Source: Agapetus fuscipes (Eukaryota; Arthropoda; Insecta; Trichoptera; Glossosomatidae). Taken from it: a stretch of 64,000 nt of DNA. Below are positions 45,215 through 56,869 of this stretch, one piece after another. A model generated the notes under the pieces. That model made no database searches and had not been told where the DNA came from. It saw only the letters and a program-made list of their open reading frames with translations. Position numbers and translations under genes: made by a program. Position 1 is the first letter of the stretch. Each line of letters opens with the position of its first letter. The stretch lies in NCBI GenBank assembly GCA_951799405.1, contig OX637332.1, positions 12,777,001 to 12,841,000 of the forward strand, read 5' to 3'.

Positions 45215-46635
45215 TAAATAAAAAGGAAAACAGGTTTAACGAATTAATATATTCGAAATGCATAACATCTATTTTTGTTTTCTTATAAACATTAATTTTA
45301 TAAAACGTTGTTATTCACCTATTAAAGCAGATGCGGTATTTTAAAACCTCAAAGATAAAATTTTCATTGATGTCATAGAAAACAATATTTTTTCTATTTT
45401 CTCCGTGACTACACGAATGAAATCTGACAAAATAAAATGTTTATAAAGCTGACCGACAACGTGTACCGCTTTTATTTCTACGTTTCTAATAAATTACTTC
45501 AGAGAGATCCGTTTGGCATATATACTTTTCATACTTTATTTGATTTCATTCCTGTAAATCCATTTAACCAGCGCAATATATTTGCTTTCGTATAAAATTC
45601 AGCATATTTCGTTCTGGAATCCATTCGGCAAGTTCGATCTTTCGTACGCTCGCCGTCACAGTCGCCCCAGTCTCAAGGGACTGGAATATCAAGGCTTAAT
45701 TAAAACGTCACGGGTGGGGGGGGTGGAAGCCTGGGGGATGTGGGAGGGCTTCTCCCCTCTCTCCCCCACTTCCCGGGTGGCCCCTCAAAAAGCCAACCAA
45801 ACAAAGTACCCTCTGAGACAAAACAGCGAATAGTAGAATATTGCGGCGCCTAGAAATTAAAATTAACATAAGAATAATAACTCGCCGGCTGCCGGAAGAA
45901 TAAAGATGTGTTTGTGAATGAAATTGAAATGATTAAAAAATATAATTAGTCTATTCGTTGCCATAATAACGGATATTATTACGTTTCAATCATTTAAAAT
46001 AAACGACTTTATGGAATCACGTTAATGAAGTAATTAATTAAAGAATGACAGAAATAACTGATGTGAAAGAATGAAGGAGTAACATAAAAAATACTGGCAA
46101 ACTGTGTAAACACTGGAAGTGGGAAAAAAAAGAAAAAGGAAGTTTGGAAAAAATATTTTTGATCAGATTGGTGAAATTATGAAATAATTGGATAAACAGA
46201 GTGAAGGAAAATAAATGTGAATGAAAATCATGATGGATTTGAATAAATTTAAAGTGGTATGTAACTTGTGATGATAGAAAAAAATGAAGATAACATAGAA
46301 GAGGCTTTGGCCATCTCTCGGTATAGCAATAAGGTTATAGTACCTTATGTATAATGGGCTCAACCCTAAGTATTCAGAAAAATCAGATTCTTTTAAAGGG
46401 AGGAAAAGTCAGAGGTCCTTAACAACCAATAACCAGATTTTAGTTTTCATTTTCCCTTGCAAACCGGTTGTGGGGCATCAAAACTTTGTCAATGTCAATA
46501 AATGCGTAGACACAATTACAGAGAAAAAAAACAGATATTTAAAAAATAATAAATTAAACATTGAATCTTCGTAATGTAAAGTATAATGAACCAATCACCT
46601 AGTCTATATGTAATGAATACCTATAACCTTTGTAA
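45215..46635. other. No gene seen; G-rich tract at 45712-45748
   Basis: 45620-45810 is GC-richer and holds several G-runs followed by C-runs. The rest is AT-rich without supported ORFs. Confidence 0.45.
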
Positions 46636-46639
46636 ATAG

Positions 46640-46775
46640 CAAAGGTATATTGATATTTAATACATGGCGACAAGCAGACACGTGTGAGTTTGCGTTTACA
46701 CATGCTGCACGGGGACTAAAATAAATTAAACCTCACAGGAACATAAATCTTGCAACTCCTTGAATGATTAAGTGA
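46640..46775 (-). mobile_element. Element X fragment
   Basis: The middle of X (GACAAGCAGACACGTGTGAG to CTTGCAACTCC) on the minus strand; the head is lost. Confidence 0.6.
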
Positions 46776-46855
46776 GCGTAACTGTTTATTATTTTTAATG
46801 TCAACATATAATTGGGGCAATACCTTATTTAATTATATTTTATCCACTGTATGTA

Positions 46856-47215
46856 TCTATAATCTTTAATCTATTATCTAAGTTGCAAGGATATATTCAT
46901 TTAAAGCTCTCAGATGTATGCCCACAAACCAACACGTGTAGTTCACGCTTACAAATGCTGAATGTGTACTTACAAATAAAATCCAAACCACAAATGAATA
47001 TAAGCCCCACAACTTTTGCCGACCTTCCCTGAGACAGGGGTGACATTGGCAAAGTGAACCATTTTTTACTGTATGGGTGGTCAGCCTCATACCAACCTAT
47101 AAGTCAAGGAATGTGAATAATAAATTACATTTAAATATAAAAAAGAACAAAAACCTGGACAAAAATAAATCTATACAAAAAAAGTCAAAAATTTCCTATG
47201 CAAAAAATGTAGCAA
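46856..47215 (-). mobile_element. Element X copy, long subfamily
   Basis: Full X (46856-47110) plus the 5' extension up to CAAAAAATGTAGCAA (about 47215), matching the copy nested in the SINE at 42552-42900. Confidence 0.85.
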
Positions 47216-47489
47216 ATTAATACACCAACATTAGAAATCACCATTGCAGATTTTATTGCATTTTCCTACTGTTGAATAACTAAAAAATAAAAATTACTTC
47301 TGCCTCTATTCCCTGAAACCAGGGTGGCAATGTTAAAATTGAACATTTTTTTAGTCTCGGATTTTACATAATTGAATGCCACTATTCAATTAACCACATA
47401 GGTACATAATTAATTCAAATCTTTGTTTTACAATATTAAACCATACTAAAGTTATAAAGTTTACAGCAATCATTCTACTTGAATGTTTT

Positions 47490-47630
47490 ATTCCACACCT
47501 ACCACCACCTTCAGAAAGGAACTGAAGACACTACTTTTCTCCAGAAGCCATGGCGCCCTTGAGATGGTCCTGGACCATTAAATGGCGCCACAGGAAAGAA
47601 ATCATCCATCATCATCATCATCATCACAGT
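47490..47630 (+). pseudogene. LINE C-terminus with (CAT)n tail
   Basis: A plus frame reads FRKELKTLLFSRSHGALE, then a stop after EMVLDH. It is a CR1-like C-terminal tail. Downstream are GGCGCCACAGGAAAG and ATC repeats (47598-47626). The same 3' end in reverse orientation is at 55444-55537. Confidence 0.75.
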
Positions 47631-48103
47631 TTTAAGTGCGAAGTTCTCGTACATATTTCGGGTGCACAGCTCTCTCTCTCTTATCTTTCCCTACTTAGCG
47701 CCGCTTACAAACTCTGCCATTTTATCACCTAAAACTGAACCACGTAGTAGATTCTTCAATGCATCATAATAATATTGTAACAAGTTGATTCTTCTCTTTA
47801 TTTTCAGGTGAGTACTTATGCTTTGAGCGAAGCATCCAGAATCACACTCAGCCGGTGGCGTAAGTTATCGGGGGTTTATTAAAGTTTACTTAAATAAACC
47901 AGAATTTACCTTAACTTTTCAGTTTTAAAGTATCTTTCTTACGAGATAATGAAAGTGCAGTCCTATTCAGTTAAAATGAAACTTTTAATACACAGCTTGT
48001 ACTTCGTTTCATACAGAGTTACAAATTAGGATACAACGGACTCTTTCTGTCACGAAGATAAAAACATTGTTTTTAGAATTAAATAAAATACGCCAATTAT
48101 TGC

Positions 48104-48345
48104 TATCTATAATCTGAGTTGCAAAGATATTATATTATCATTTTTAATTCATATAAAATGAATGCCCGCAAGCAGACACGTGTAAGTTCGCGCTTTCAAA
48201 TGCTGCATGTGTACTTACAAATTACAATCCAAACCTCAGCACTAACAGCTTGTGCCTTAATTCTCTGAAAGAGGGGTGACATTGGCAAAGTAAACCAGTT
48301 TTTTCAGTATAGGTGGTCAGTTTCATACCAACCTTTGAGTCAAGA
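48104..48345 (-). mobile_element. Element X copy
   Basis: A near full-length minus-strand copy; the head reads AACCTTTGAGTCAAGAG, somewhat diverged. Confidence 0.8.
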
Positions 48346-48676
48346 GATAATAAATACAAACAAAAAGTGATTTTCTTCTTCCGTTGATGAGGTTTATATA
48401 ATCAAAGGTAAGGAGGTCGGTCATACACCTTCCACATCACTATAAGTCTGGTTTTCCCAGGTCACGCGGGCAGTTTCTAATTTCTCGAAAAAGCTCTGTA
48501 AACCTTGTGTACGTATTTCATGATTTTGGATTAAAAAGAAAAACTGAAAAAGGAACTAATTTCTGACGTACTTGGGGGGGAATCTAACCTTAGCATTGTG
48601 GTTTTGCTAATAGGTTTTACTTTTTCTGACAAAAAATACTGAAAGTTGTAGTAGTAAAAATTTGAATAAGGGGGAC

Positions 48677-48905
48677 CGTTCCGTAGATCAGTGGTAGCAC
48701 TTCGGACTCTGAATGGAAGGTTGTGGGTTCGAATCCCAGCAGAGCACAAAAATATACCATTTATATTTTCAAATTTGCTCTTCGCTGGGTTGAAAAATTC
48801 ATAAACCTTTATCAATGACCGGTCACCAAAGGTCCATCCAACCTTACAGCAACTGGGTCTTGCTTGAGAATTGGTGCTTTGTAGCGACGATGACCAAGCT
48901 CGTAA
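48677..48905 (+). repeat. tRNA-derived SINE (family B), 3'-truncated
   Basis: This is the best family B head: A box GTAGATCAGTGGTAGC and B box GGGTTCGAATCCC. The body keeps the CAATGACCGGTCACCAAAGG block. It ends at GACCAAGCTCGTAAAAAGG, where family A begins without a gap. Confidence 0.85.
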
Positions 48906-49175
48906 AAAGGTCGATAGCTCAATTGGTAGAATGCTTTCATTCCATGCCGAGTGCAAGGGTTTGATCTCAAGGTTTACTCAGCCTTCACAATAAATTCACA
49001 AGAACCAGCCCCCCCGAGAGCTGGAAAACCCCCACTTCAACTGAAAGTGGTTGGTGTGAGGCCGGCCCCCTTAACCGTAAAAATAAATAGGTCCCGAATC
49101 GCCACATGCGACCCCTTCGGGGATAACGCAGGCAAGAAGCTACACTTTATGTGTAGCTTAGTTGTGCAGGGTGAT
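48906..49175 (+). repeat. tRNA-derived SINE (family A) joined to family B
   Basis: The head has GATAGCTCAATTGGTAGAAT. The segment between B box and GGTTTACTCAGCC is deleted, and the rest runs to the TGTGTAGCTTAGTTG 3' end. The head-to-tail fusion with the preceding SINE may be a dimer or a nested insertion. Confidence 0.8.
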
Positions 49176-49264
49176 CCTCTCAGAAGGTGAATGGGAGTGT
49201 TATTTATTGAACTAATGATCAAATAAACAAGAATAAATAACTTAGTTGGCCGAGTCTTCTCTAA

Positions 49265-49683
49265 GGCCCGGTATTTTGAAGTATCGTAAAGTTAACTAAA
49301 ATGCAATTTTAGTTAAATCATCATAATATTTCACTCACCGAATTTCGGCAGTAAATATTTAGTAACTTTAACTTTCGATTTTCAAGATGGCGGCGCTTCA
49401 CTGACAGCAGCTGTTCTTTTTTAATGTAAGGACACATCAAAATTGTTACAAACTGAACATTTTTTGTCTCGTTTTCTAGCTTAATGAAGGTTAGGCATAT
49501 GATTTTTATGAATAGTTGTTTGTTTTAAAGCTTTTAAATGGCATTTTAATTATTTCCAAGATTTGGGGGCGTGGCCTCATACTTCGGTAATGTTCGGTTT
49601 TAGTTAACTCGAGATTGAGTTTTTTTAATGAAAGTTCAAGTAATAGTTAACTAAAATATTACTACAGTTCAATATACCGGGCC
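49265..49683. mobile_element. Harbinger-like MITE, copy 2
   Basis: A 419-bp element, near-identical by eye to 2483-2902. It is flanked by TAA (49262-49264 and 49684-49686). The terminal inverted repeats are GGCCCGGTATTTTGAA and, at the other end, GGCCCGGTATATTGAA. The low divergence suggests recent movement of both copies. Confidence 0.8.
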
Positions 49684-49723
49684 TAAGTTTGGTCGTTGCT
49701 TATATGCGCATGTTTTGATGCCA

Positions 49724-49995
49724 CTGATGTTATACAGCGAGTGGCCTGCTTAAAGAGGCGCTGGGCAGGTCACTTCGCAAGGCAGGACCATGACAAGTGG
49801 CCAAAAAGTATCGTCCAGTGGCGGATGTCCAAGCGGGGAGTGTGGAGACTCCAACTGAGGTGGCTGGATGACATTAATAGAACTGCAGGCAGAGGATGGC
49901 TGAACACAGCACCCGATAGACAAACATGGCGAGGATTGGAGGAGGATTACGTCCAGGAGTGATGCTGAGAAAGTCTGAGGAAGAAAAAGAAGAAT
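49724..49995 (+). pseudogene. LINE reverse transcriptase C-terminus
   Basis: The ORF (49696-49962) reads RRWAGHFARQDHDKWPK, LQLRWLDDINRTAGRGW and TWRGLEEDYVQE before its stop. It matches in layout the end of RTE-like endonuclease/reverse-transcriptase proteins common in insects. A GAGGAAGAAAAAGAAGAA 3' end follows. The GRPxxRW motif is altered (WRLQLRW). Confidence 0.8.
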
Positions 49996-49999
49996 ATGC

Positions 50000-51165
50000 G
50001 CAGACACATCTACAGCAAAAAAATGTGTGGAGAAAGGAGATTCATAATAATTTATGTGATTGTAGAAAAAGTATTTAATTTGTTTTTCATATTATTAATA
50101 ATACGTCGAGCTGAATTAAAAACATCGGGATGTACAAATGATTTTTAAAGTGCCAAAATCATTTATAAACAAGATTTTTTTGATGGAAAATAAATTCATG
50201 TTAAGTAAATAAGTAACACAAAACTTATTTTGAATTTCCACGGCCTTGTCCACTCGACCAACTAAAACTTAGATTGTAGTTGGATTATTTAAAGATTAAA
50301 GGAGAAGTTGATTTACATGCCTCGTTTTTTCTCTTTCAAATTCAAAGCATCGAGGTACTAAAGTGTATTTATTTATCGCAACCCTATAAACTCAGTAATA
50401 TTTTTCATACGAGCTCGAGGCACGGTGTTGTTTTTAATATTCGCAAATATTTACGCAATCGTTTTGGGAGTGTGCGTTGCGTTTGGATTGAGCGCTTCGT
50501 ATATCCCCTACCCTGTGTTTTGTGATTCTGCCTCTAAATCGCTGTAAAATTGTCTGAAATATTTACCGGAGGCGTTGTGGGACTCCGAGCTCGGCCACCT
50601 GTAAACTGTCACAAGATGTGCTGTTCGCCTAGCATACAACTTCACGTTTATGTTTAACTACACCTTACATGGAAACTCACACAGCACTCCTTTCTCTAGT
50701 TTAAGCTTCCTTGTTTTTTTGGATTACGCTGTGGTTGAATTTCAACGTTCAGTTTCATGCTTGGGGTACTGGAGTGTGAAGCCTCGGGCAGGCTAACGAT
50801 CCGCCCCAAAATAAACAGTTGCCCGCAAAAATAGTGTCACTTTCAATATTGTCGGTCCTTTGAGCGTTTCAACTCGTTGGGCATAATAGAGCATGCGGAT
50901 TGTCATGTCGCATCGATGTTCATAAGTGAAATAAATAAAACAATTTGTTTGATACTTTAAACCATATTAATTTTTCTCTTGCAACTCAAAGCGAAGATGG
51001 ACGATCTTTTCGTACAATTTATACTTAAGCAGCATATAAAGTTAATTTCAAAATATTCAAAATCATATATCCCCCAGTAAACAAAATTGCATAAACTTAC
51101 CTCGATTATGTTAATTAAAAAAAGTATGAATGATTTAGCAAATATTTTAGATTTACCCAATCAAG
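50000..51165. other. No gene seen; GC-richer patch at 50420-50900
   Basis: The patch has balanced composition but no ORF with a domain and no repeat partner. Its flanks are AT-rich. Confidence 0.45.
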
Positions 51166-51169
51166 TTTA

Positions 51170-51485
51170 GGAAATTTTTGACTTTTTTTGTATAGATTTC
51201 TTTGTAAGGTTTTGTTCTTTTTTATATTTAAATGTAATTTATTATTCATATTCCTTGACTTATAGGTTGGTATGAGGCTGACCACCCATACTGTAAAAAA
51301 TGGTTCACTTTGCCAATGTCACCCCTGTTTCAGGGAAGGTCGGCAAAAGTTGTGGGGCTTATGTTCATTTGAGGTTTGGATTTTATTTGTAAGTACACAT
51401 TCAGCATTTGTAAGCGCGAACTACACTTGTTGGTTTGTGGGCATACATCTGAGAGCTTTAAATGAATATATCCTTGCAACTTAAA
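51170..51485 (+). mobile_element. Element X copy, long subfamily
   Basis: The 5' extension (AGGAAATTTTTGACTTTTTT onward) precedes the TTCCTTGACTTATAGG head at about 51250. The tail repeat is missing after GCAACTTAAA. Confidence 0.85.
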
Positions 51486-51489
51486 AGCT

Positions 51490-52140
51490 ACAGTTTTAAA
51501 TAAACATTTTATAAAAATGCCTTCGCATCTTAACGAATTTTTTACATTGTTGTGAACAAATTAATCTTATTTTTACAATATAAATTAAAAATACTAGTTC
51601 TCAAAAACCGAGCGCTCTTTTGTCCATTGTTTAGTCATGGCTCAGAGCTGGATTTCTTATTTTTGCTGCGAGCTTTTTTTTTTTTAATTGAAGGTTAATA
51701 TTGTTGATTAAAAATATGTTACAAAATACAGACAAAAACATAAAAAGAGGAATGAATAGAGCGATTCACTTTATTCGGTTTCAATCATTTGGAATGAATG
51801 TTGATCATTGATTATTGCAAAGTAAAGGGATGCTCAATAAACTACTCTGATTTTTTATGGGAACTGAAGCATGCAAAAATTTTAATCAAAATACGGTTGA
51901 AATGTAAAGCGGTTATTTGATAGAAAGTTTTCTTTTTTTGCCAATATGGACATTGACATAGTTATTTCATTTTATCGTTAATTTGATAACGTATTCGAAC
52001 AGTTGCAAAAATTCATGAAAATTCAGGTCAAAGGTGACGTCATGATAAAACGTTGAAATATTTGCGAAATTTTGGGAAGAAATATTATTTTTTTGATTTT
52101 ATTTTCTGTGTTCAAATATACAGTTTCTTTATTATTGGAG
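51490..52140. other. No gene seen
   Basis: AT-rich, no supported feature. Confidence 0.5.
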
Positions 52141-52144
52141 GCTG

Positions 52145-52385
52145 ACTTATACGTTGGCGTTGTTTATTGTTACTTAACTCATTGTTTGGTATGGGGCTGA
52201 CGACCAGTACTGTAAAATTGAGTTACCTTTGCCAAATTCACACATATTATAGAGAAAGTCGGCATGAGCTTAATGGTTTATGTTCATTTGAAGCTTGGGC
52301 CTTATTTTGTACAAATGTAACATGTGTAAACATGAATTTAGATGTACTTGCTTCTGGGTATGCATTTAATATGAATCTGAAATTT
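52145..52385 (+). mobile_element. Element X, divergent copy
   Basis: The head GGTATGGGGCTGACGACC and middle are recognisable. The tail is replaced by SINE sequence from about 52390. Confidence 0.7.
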
Positions 52386-52389
52386 TTGC

Positions 52390-52540
52390 AAAAAACGGTC
52401 AACAAAGGTCCATCCAGCCTAACAGAAACCAGATCTTGCTTGGGAATTGGTGCTTTCTATAACGACCCTTCGGTTTGAAGTTGCAATGTATAAGCGGCTT
52501 AGTTGCGTTTAGTTTTGTTGCGTTACTAATATCTTAAGCA
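52390..52540 (+). repeat. Chimeric SINE piece (family B to family A)
   Basis: It starts as family B (CAACAAAGGTCCATCCAGCC, CTTTCTATAACGACC). At the shared word CGACCC it passes into family A 3' text (CTTCGG, then GCTTAGTTGCGTTTAG). The switch at a shared word suggests recombination or template switching. Confidence 0.5.
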
Positions 52541-52544
52541 CTCA

Positions 52545-52960
52545 TTTTTAGGGCTATGCATAAAATAAAACTGTAGAATTTGTTTAATGTCTTCCTTGCC
52601 TGTGAAAATAAACAGGTTCCACACGCCACTTACATCTTCTTCGCAAAACTCGCGATTAGAAGTCGCACTATTTGTGTGGTTTGGTATCCTAGCTACTTAG
52701 TCTATACAATAAACGAGAACCTGTTCCTTAGGGACAAGGTAAAAACTTCACAATAAATAAAAGGGGTTGGCGTAAGGTTTACTTGAGGAAATGAAGAGAT
52801 TTCACTTGCCAATGCCGTCCTCCAGGAATACGGCGGCGGTAAGAAGTTGCATTCAAACTCTAACAAAGTTAATATATTCACAGTCACTTAGATATAGACT
52901 CTCTCTTACTTGTTCGAGCATGCTCCTTGATTTTACTAAGTTCGAACAAAATGCATAAAA
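52545..52960. other. No gene; weak SINE A-like scraps
   Basis: CCTGTGAAAATAAACAGGTT at 52598 and GGGGTTGGCGTAAGG at 52755 resemble pieces of family A in different contexts. They are too short to place. Confidence 0.35.
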
Positions 52961-52962
52961 GT

Positions 52963-53216
52963 TTATAATCTATAATCTAAGTTGCAAAGATATATGACAT
53001 TTAGAATTAATATTAAGTGCATGGTCACAAACTGAAGTGCATAAATTCGCGCTTGCACATGTCGCATGTGAACTTACAGCATAAAAACCCAAATCTTTAA
53101 TGAGCATGAGGCCTGCAACTCATGTCGACCTCCCTTGAAACAGGGGTGACATTGGAAAATTAAACCATTTATTTCAGGATAGGTGATGAGCCACATATCA
53201 ATATATAAGTTAAGGA
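52963..53216 (-). mobile_element. Element X copy
   Basis: A full-length minus-strand copy with a TCTATAATCTAAG tail and a diverged head (TATATAAGTTAAGG). Confidence 0.8.
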
Positions 53217-53544
53217 ACTTATAGTGCAGTTAATCTGCGAGTATGCGATATAATTTCAGTATTGTAGTGATGTTTTAGATATAATTTAATCTTACACGAA
53301 TCTATCACTTTTAGATAACAACTTAAATCTGAATTTTATAGAGAAAGAAAAAAGGTACAAAAAACTCCAGATCAATAACTTTCTTTCATCAAATATTGCA
53401 AACCTGACTTTATCCATTTAACGGAGAAAATGTACTTTGAAAAAACATTTAGATGAAAATGTTTGAGCAAAATCCATGATTGGATCTGAACTTTTACAAA
53501 CATGGGATTTCAGTCCACCTGTGATTTAAAAAAAAAATCGCAAC

Positions 53545-53700
53545 GCAATCAAGCTGCACAAATAGTGCAACTTTGTTGTTCTCGAAGGGGTCGTATGTGA
53601 GGAGTAAGTAGGACCTTCTTACTTTCGCAGTTATGGGAGAAAATCTTACGTCAACCGCTTTACTTAAAAAGAGTCTTACCTGATCTGTGGTCTTATCCAT
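53545..53700 (-). repeat. SINE family A, 3' fragment
   Basis: Minus-strand text corresponding to CTACACATATAGTG, CCCCGAAAGGGTCGCATG and CCAACC(A)CTT of family A, strongly diverged. Confidence 0.55.
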
Positions 53701-53851
53701 AAATCTCATATTCATTTCATTCCCTCAACCTGAAACCACAGTTGGATCTAATTCATGTTTAGCAAAAAAATATAGTCAACTGGATTATTTTAACTGCTAT
53801 TCACCATTTTCTTCTAGTCAGAAACAGGGTTTGACGTTATTTAATTACGTT

Positions 53852-54112
53852 ATCAATTATAATCTATAATAATTTCTATAATCTAGGTTGCAAAGATATA
53901 TTAACTTAAAGTTCTCAAATGCATGCCCACAAACAAACACGTGTAGTTCACGCTTACAAATGCTGAATGTGTACTTACAAATAAAATCCAAACCTCAAAT
54001 GAACATAAGCCCTACAACTTTTGACAACCTTCCCTGACACAGGGGTGACATTGGCAAAGTGAACCATTTTTTACAGTATGGGTGGTCAGCCTCACACCAA
54101 CCTAGAAGTCAA
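53852..54112 (-). mobile_element. Element X copy
   Basis: A full-length copy with a lengthened tail (two TCTATAAT groups separated by AATT) at 53852-53885. Confidence 0.85.
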
Positions 54113-54386
54113 TGAGTAATAATAATAATTAATTAATTATTATTTATTTTAACTTTAAGTGAATTATTGATTAATAAGTACCCAATGATATCTGTCAAAT
54201 CAGGGTCAAAATAATCGCCTAGAAACGAGACGGGACTCACAGAGTTTCTTTAAAACACGCTAGTTAAACTTAACGTCTCGACCCGCTTGGCGATAGCGCC
54301 GACTGATTGAAGTAGGAGGCTTGACAATTCAATTATTTACTTCATCTAATTACAACTATAAAATAATTTAGATTCAAATCAAAGGA

Positions 54387-54722
54387 ACCATAGCTCAGTT
54401 GGTAGAGTGATTGCATTCTACCCCGTGAGCTCGGGTTCGAATCCCACCGAGGAGGGTGTCAGAAATGATTTCCTATTTCGGTGTTTATTTCAAACCTCAT
54501 AATAAAAATACCGGCAAGGTGTACTCAGCCTTCAAAAGAAATGAGTACCAGTTCCCTCGGGAGCTGGGAAACCCCCACTTCAACTGAAGTGGTTGGCGTA
54601 AGGCCGGCCCCCTTACCTGTAAAAATAAATAGGTTCAACTCGCCACATGCGACCCTTTCGGGGATAACGCGGCAAGAAGTTATACTATATGTGTAGCTTA
54701 GTTGCGTTTAGTTGCGTTTATT
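54387..54722 (+). repeat. tRNA-derived SINE (family A), best full-length copy
   Basis: The tRNA-like head has A box TAGCTCAGTTGGTAGAG (54391-54407) and B box GGGTTCGAATCCC (54433-54445), fitting an internal RNA polymerase III promoter. The body contains GTGTCAGAAATGATTTCC, CCGGCAAGGTGTACTCAG, AAGTGGTTGGCGTAAGGCCG and CCTTTCGGGGATAACGCGG. It ends TGTGTAGCTTAGTTGCGTTT, with the last word doubled. Confidence 0.9.
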
Positions 54723-54724
54723 AT

Positions 54725-55440
54725 TAGTTATTAATTCTATAATAATAATAATAATAATTTAAGTTTCACTTGACTTTTTTGCATAAATTAACCCACTGTT
54801 TGTAAACCTAGAACCTTCTACCAGGTAATGCAGTTCCAATAAAAGTATAATAAATCAACGAAAAAAAAACGAAAATTGAAAACTTTAAAGCCTTCGCCTT
54901 AGCCGCCTACATTACAGATCAGCGGCCATTTTTTTCAATCGATAATCTTATGAATATTAGAAAACCAGCTTACTTTTGTCTGCAAATAACTATAAATATG
55001 CAGCTTAGAAACAACCAAAAAGCCCGCCGGTACATGTGTAACATTTTCACCAGAAGTGGAGTGGAGTGCGCGCAAGCCATAAACATAAGACGTGTCACCA
55101 GAAGAATCGATACATGTGTGAACACGACAATGGTTCGCTGGGGGCGGATTTATAGCTGTTATTATTGCATTTGCAGCGTGCGGCCGCGGAAACAATGTTG
55201 CGACGTTCTCGATACCTCCCGAAAGCGAATAAAGCAAGCCATTCCGAAACTGCAGCGCCCGAGCATGCATCAGATTACCAGCGCAGAGCAACGCTTTAAA
55301 ACTCGTCCATTTGAACCGAAAATTTCAACGAAATACTCAAAAGTTCGATTATGTAGATTGCCTTGTTTACGGTTTTCAGGCTGGATAGATTATTCGGTTA
55401 TCATATAGTACCTACACCTTCTTCCTTTCGTACCACTTAT
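54725..55440. other. No gene called; GC-richer patch at 55020-55310
   Basis: Overlapping ORFs on both strands (152 codons plus, 118 codons minus) cover the patch. Neither translation shows a domain or biased codon use that I can judge. A conserved non-coding element is an alternative. ATA repeats are at 54740-54755. Confidence 0.4.
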
Positions 55441-55443
55441 ATC

Positions 55444-55537
55444 AAAGATCGGTGATGATGATGACGATGATGATGATGGATGATTTATTTCCGGTGGCGC
55501 CGTTTAATGATCACAGACCATCTCAAGGGCGCCGTGG
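55444..55537 (-). repeat. LINE 3' end with (CAT)n tail
   Basis: On the minus strand CCACGGCGCCCTTGAGATGG leads to GGCGCCACCGG and ATC repeats (55452-55480). It matches the LINE end at 47540-47626. The X copy at 55538 cuts it. Confidence 0.75.
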
Positions 55538-55797
55538 TCTATAATCTATGATCTAAGTTGCAAAGATATATATATATATCATTTGAGATTCATATTAAAT
55601 GCATTCCCACAAGCAGACACTTATAAGTTCGCGCTTAAATATGCCGCACGTTGACCTGCAATATAAAAACTCAATATCAAATGAATATAGGCTCTGCAAC
55701 TCATGCTGACCTTTCCTGAAACAGGGGTGACATTAGCAAAGTGAATCATATTTTACTGTATAGGTGGTCAGCCTAATACCAACGTATAAGTCAAGGA
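55538..55797 (-). mobile_element. Element X copy
   Basis: A full-length minus-strand copy with an added (TA)n expansion at 55567-55578. Confidence 0.85.
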
Positions 55798-55949
55798 ATG
55801 TCATCATGGCTATTTGACTTTGGATGCTGCGAATCGAAACAAGGATTTGTTGTTTCTGCCGAACCATTGACGCTGATTTTACCACGATCCTTTGGAGTCC
55901 CTGAGATCTTCTCCCCTCAATCTAATAGATCACCAGAGAATAATCCTCT

Positions 55950-56345
55950 GGTTTACGCGGTCTGTTTTATTGCATGGATGTGAGACATGGACCTTAAAGG
56001 TCAACTCAATCAAAAGATTGAAAGCATTTGACAACCCGAAATTCCCTGGACGGGCATTTTAAACAATACAGAAGTCTTGAGGCGAGCTAGAGTTGATAGG
56101 GAACTGTTGTCAAATATCAAAGTTTGGAAGATTTCATATCTGGGGCATAAAAATAACCACTTTTATCAATTTACATTGATGGGGAAAATTGAGGGACGAT
56201 GAAGGCCAAGTAGCAGACAGATGTCCTGGCTGAGAAATATAAGGGAGTGGACTAGAGAGAATGGAGGAGCTCTTCCGAATGGGGCAGGATAGGGATATGT
56301 ATGCTGAGGTGATCGCGAACGTTGTTAGGTAGCTGACAGAGCACA
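55950..56345 (+). pseudogene. LINE reverse transcriptase C-terminal pseudogene
   Basis: Pieces in different plus frames read SVLLHGCETWTLKVNSIKR, LRRARVDRELLSNIKVWK, MGKIEGR and SRRQMSWLRNIREWT. This is the order found near the end of jockey/CR1-like reverse-transcriptase ORFs. Frameshifts and stops separate them. Confidence 0.75.
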
Positions 56346-56627
56346 TGAAAAACAGGAGAACTATATAAATTGCTTTTTTGAGTTGGTTTTTCATATTTGC
56401 GATGGCGTATCTATCAGCGTTCTGATATTTTTAGTTAGCATTTAAATAACATTTATATAACCGAGATGTTAAAGTTGCCATTTGTGTTGATCAGATAGGT
56501 ACAAAAATTTGTGCTTGTTTAAGTTTCCCAGGCTACGTTGCATTGTTCAGATTTTGTTTATGTAATAGTCATTCACAACTAAGTATCTGTGATGAGCGTC
56601 TTTATCAACATTCTGGTATTTTCTATG

Positions 56628-56868
56628 ATATATAATCTATAATATAAATTCAAAATATATATTAACATTTAAAAAAATTATATTAAATGCATGCCCACAA
56701 GCAGACACATGAAAAGTCGCGGTTACAAATGCCGCATGTGCAAATCTTAATTAATCATAGCCCTGCAACTTTTGCCGTCCTTCCTTGAAACAAGGATGAC
56801 ATCGGCAAAGTTAACCATTCTTTAGAGTATGGGTGGTCAGCTTCATACCAATCAATAAGTCAAGGAGT
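56628..56868 (-). mobile_element. Element X copy
   Basis: A near full-length minus-strand copy with a small central deletion after GCCGCATGTG. Confidence 0.8.
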
Positions 56869-56869
56869 G

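Noticed and set aside
54387..54460. A functional tRNA gene
   Set aside because: A and B boxes are good, but the cloverleaf acceptor stem does not close and the same head with a shared body recurs elsewhere, so it is a SINE.
54950..55408. 152-codon ORF on the plus strand with a 118-codon ORF opposite
   Set aside because: Overlapping long ORFs on both strands and no recognisable domain suggest composition rather than coding.
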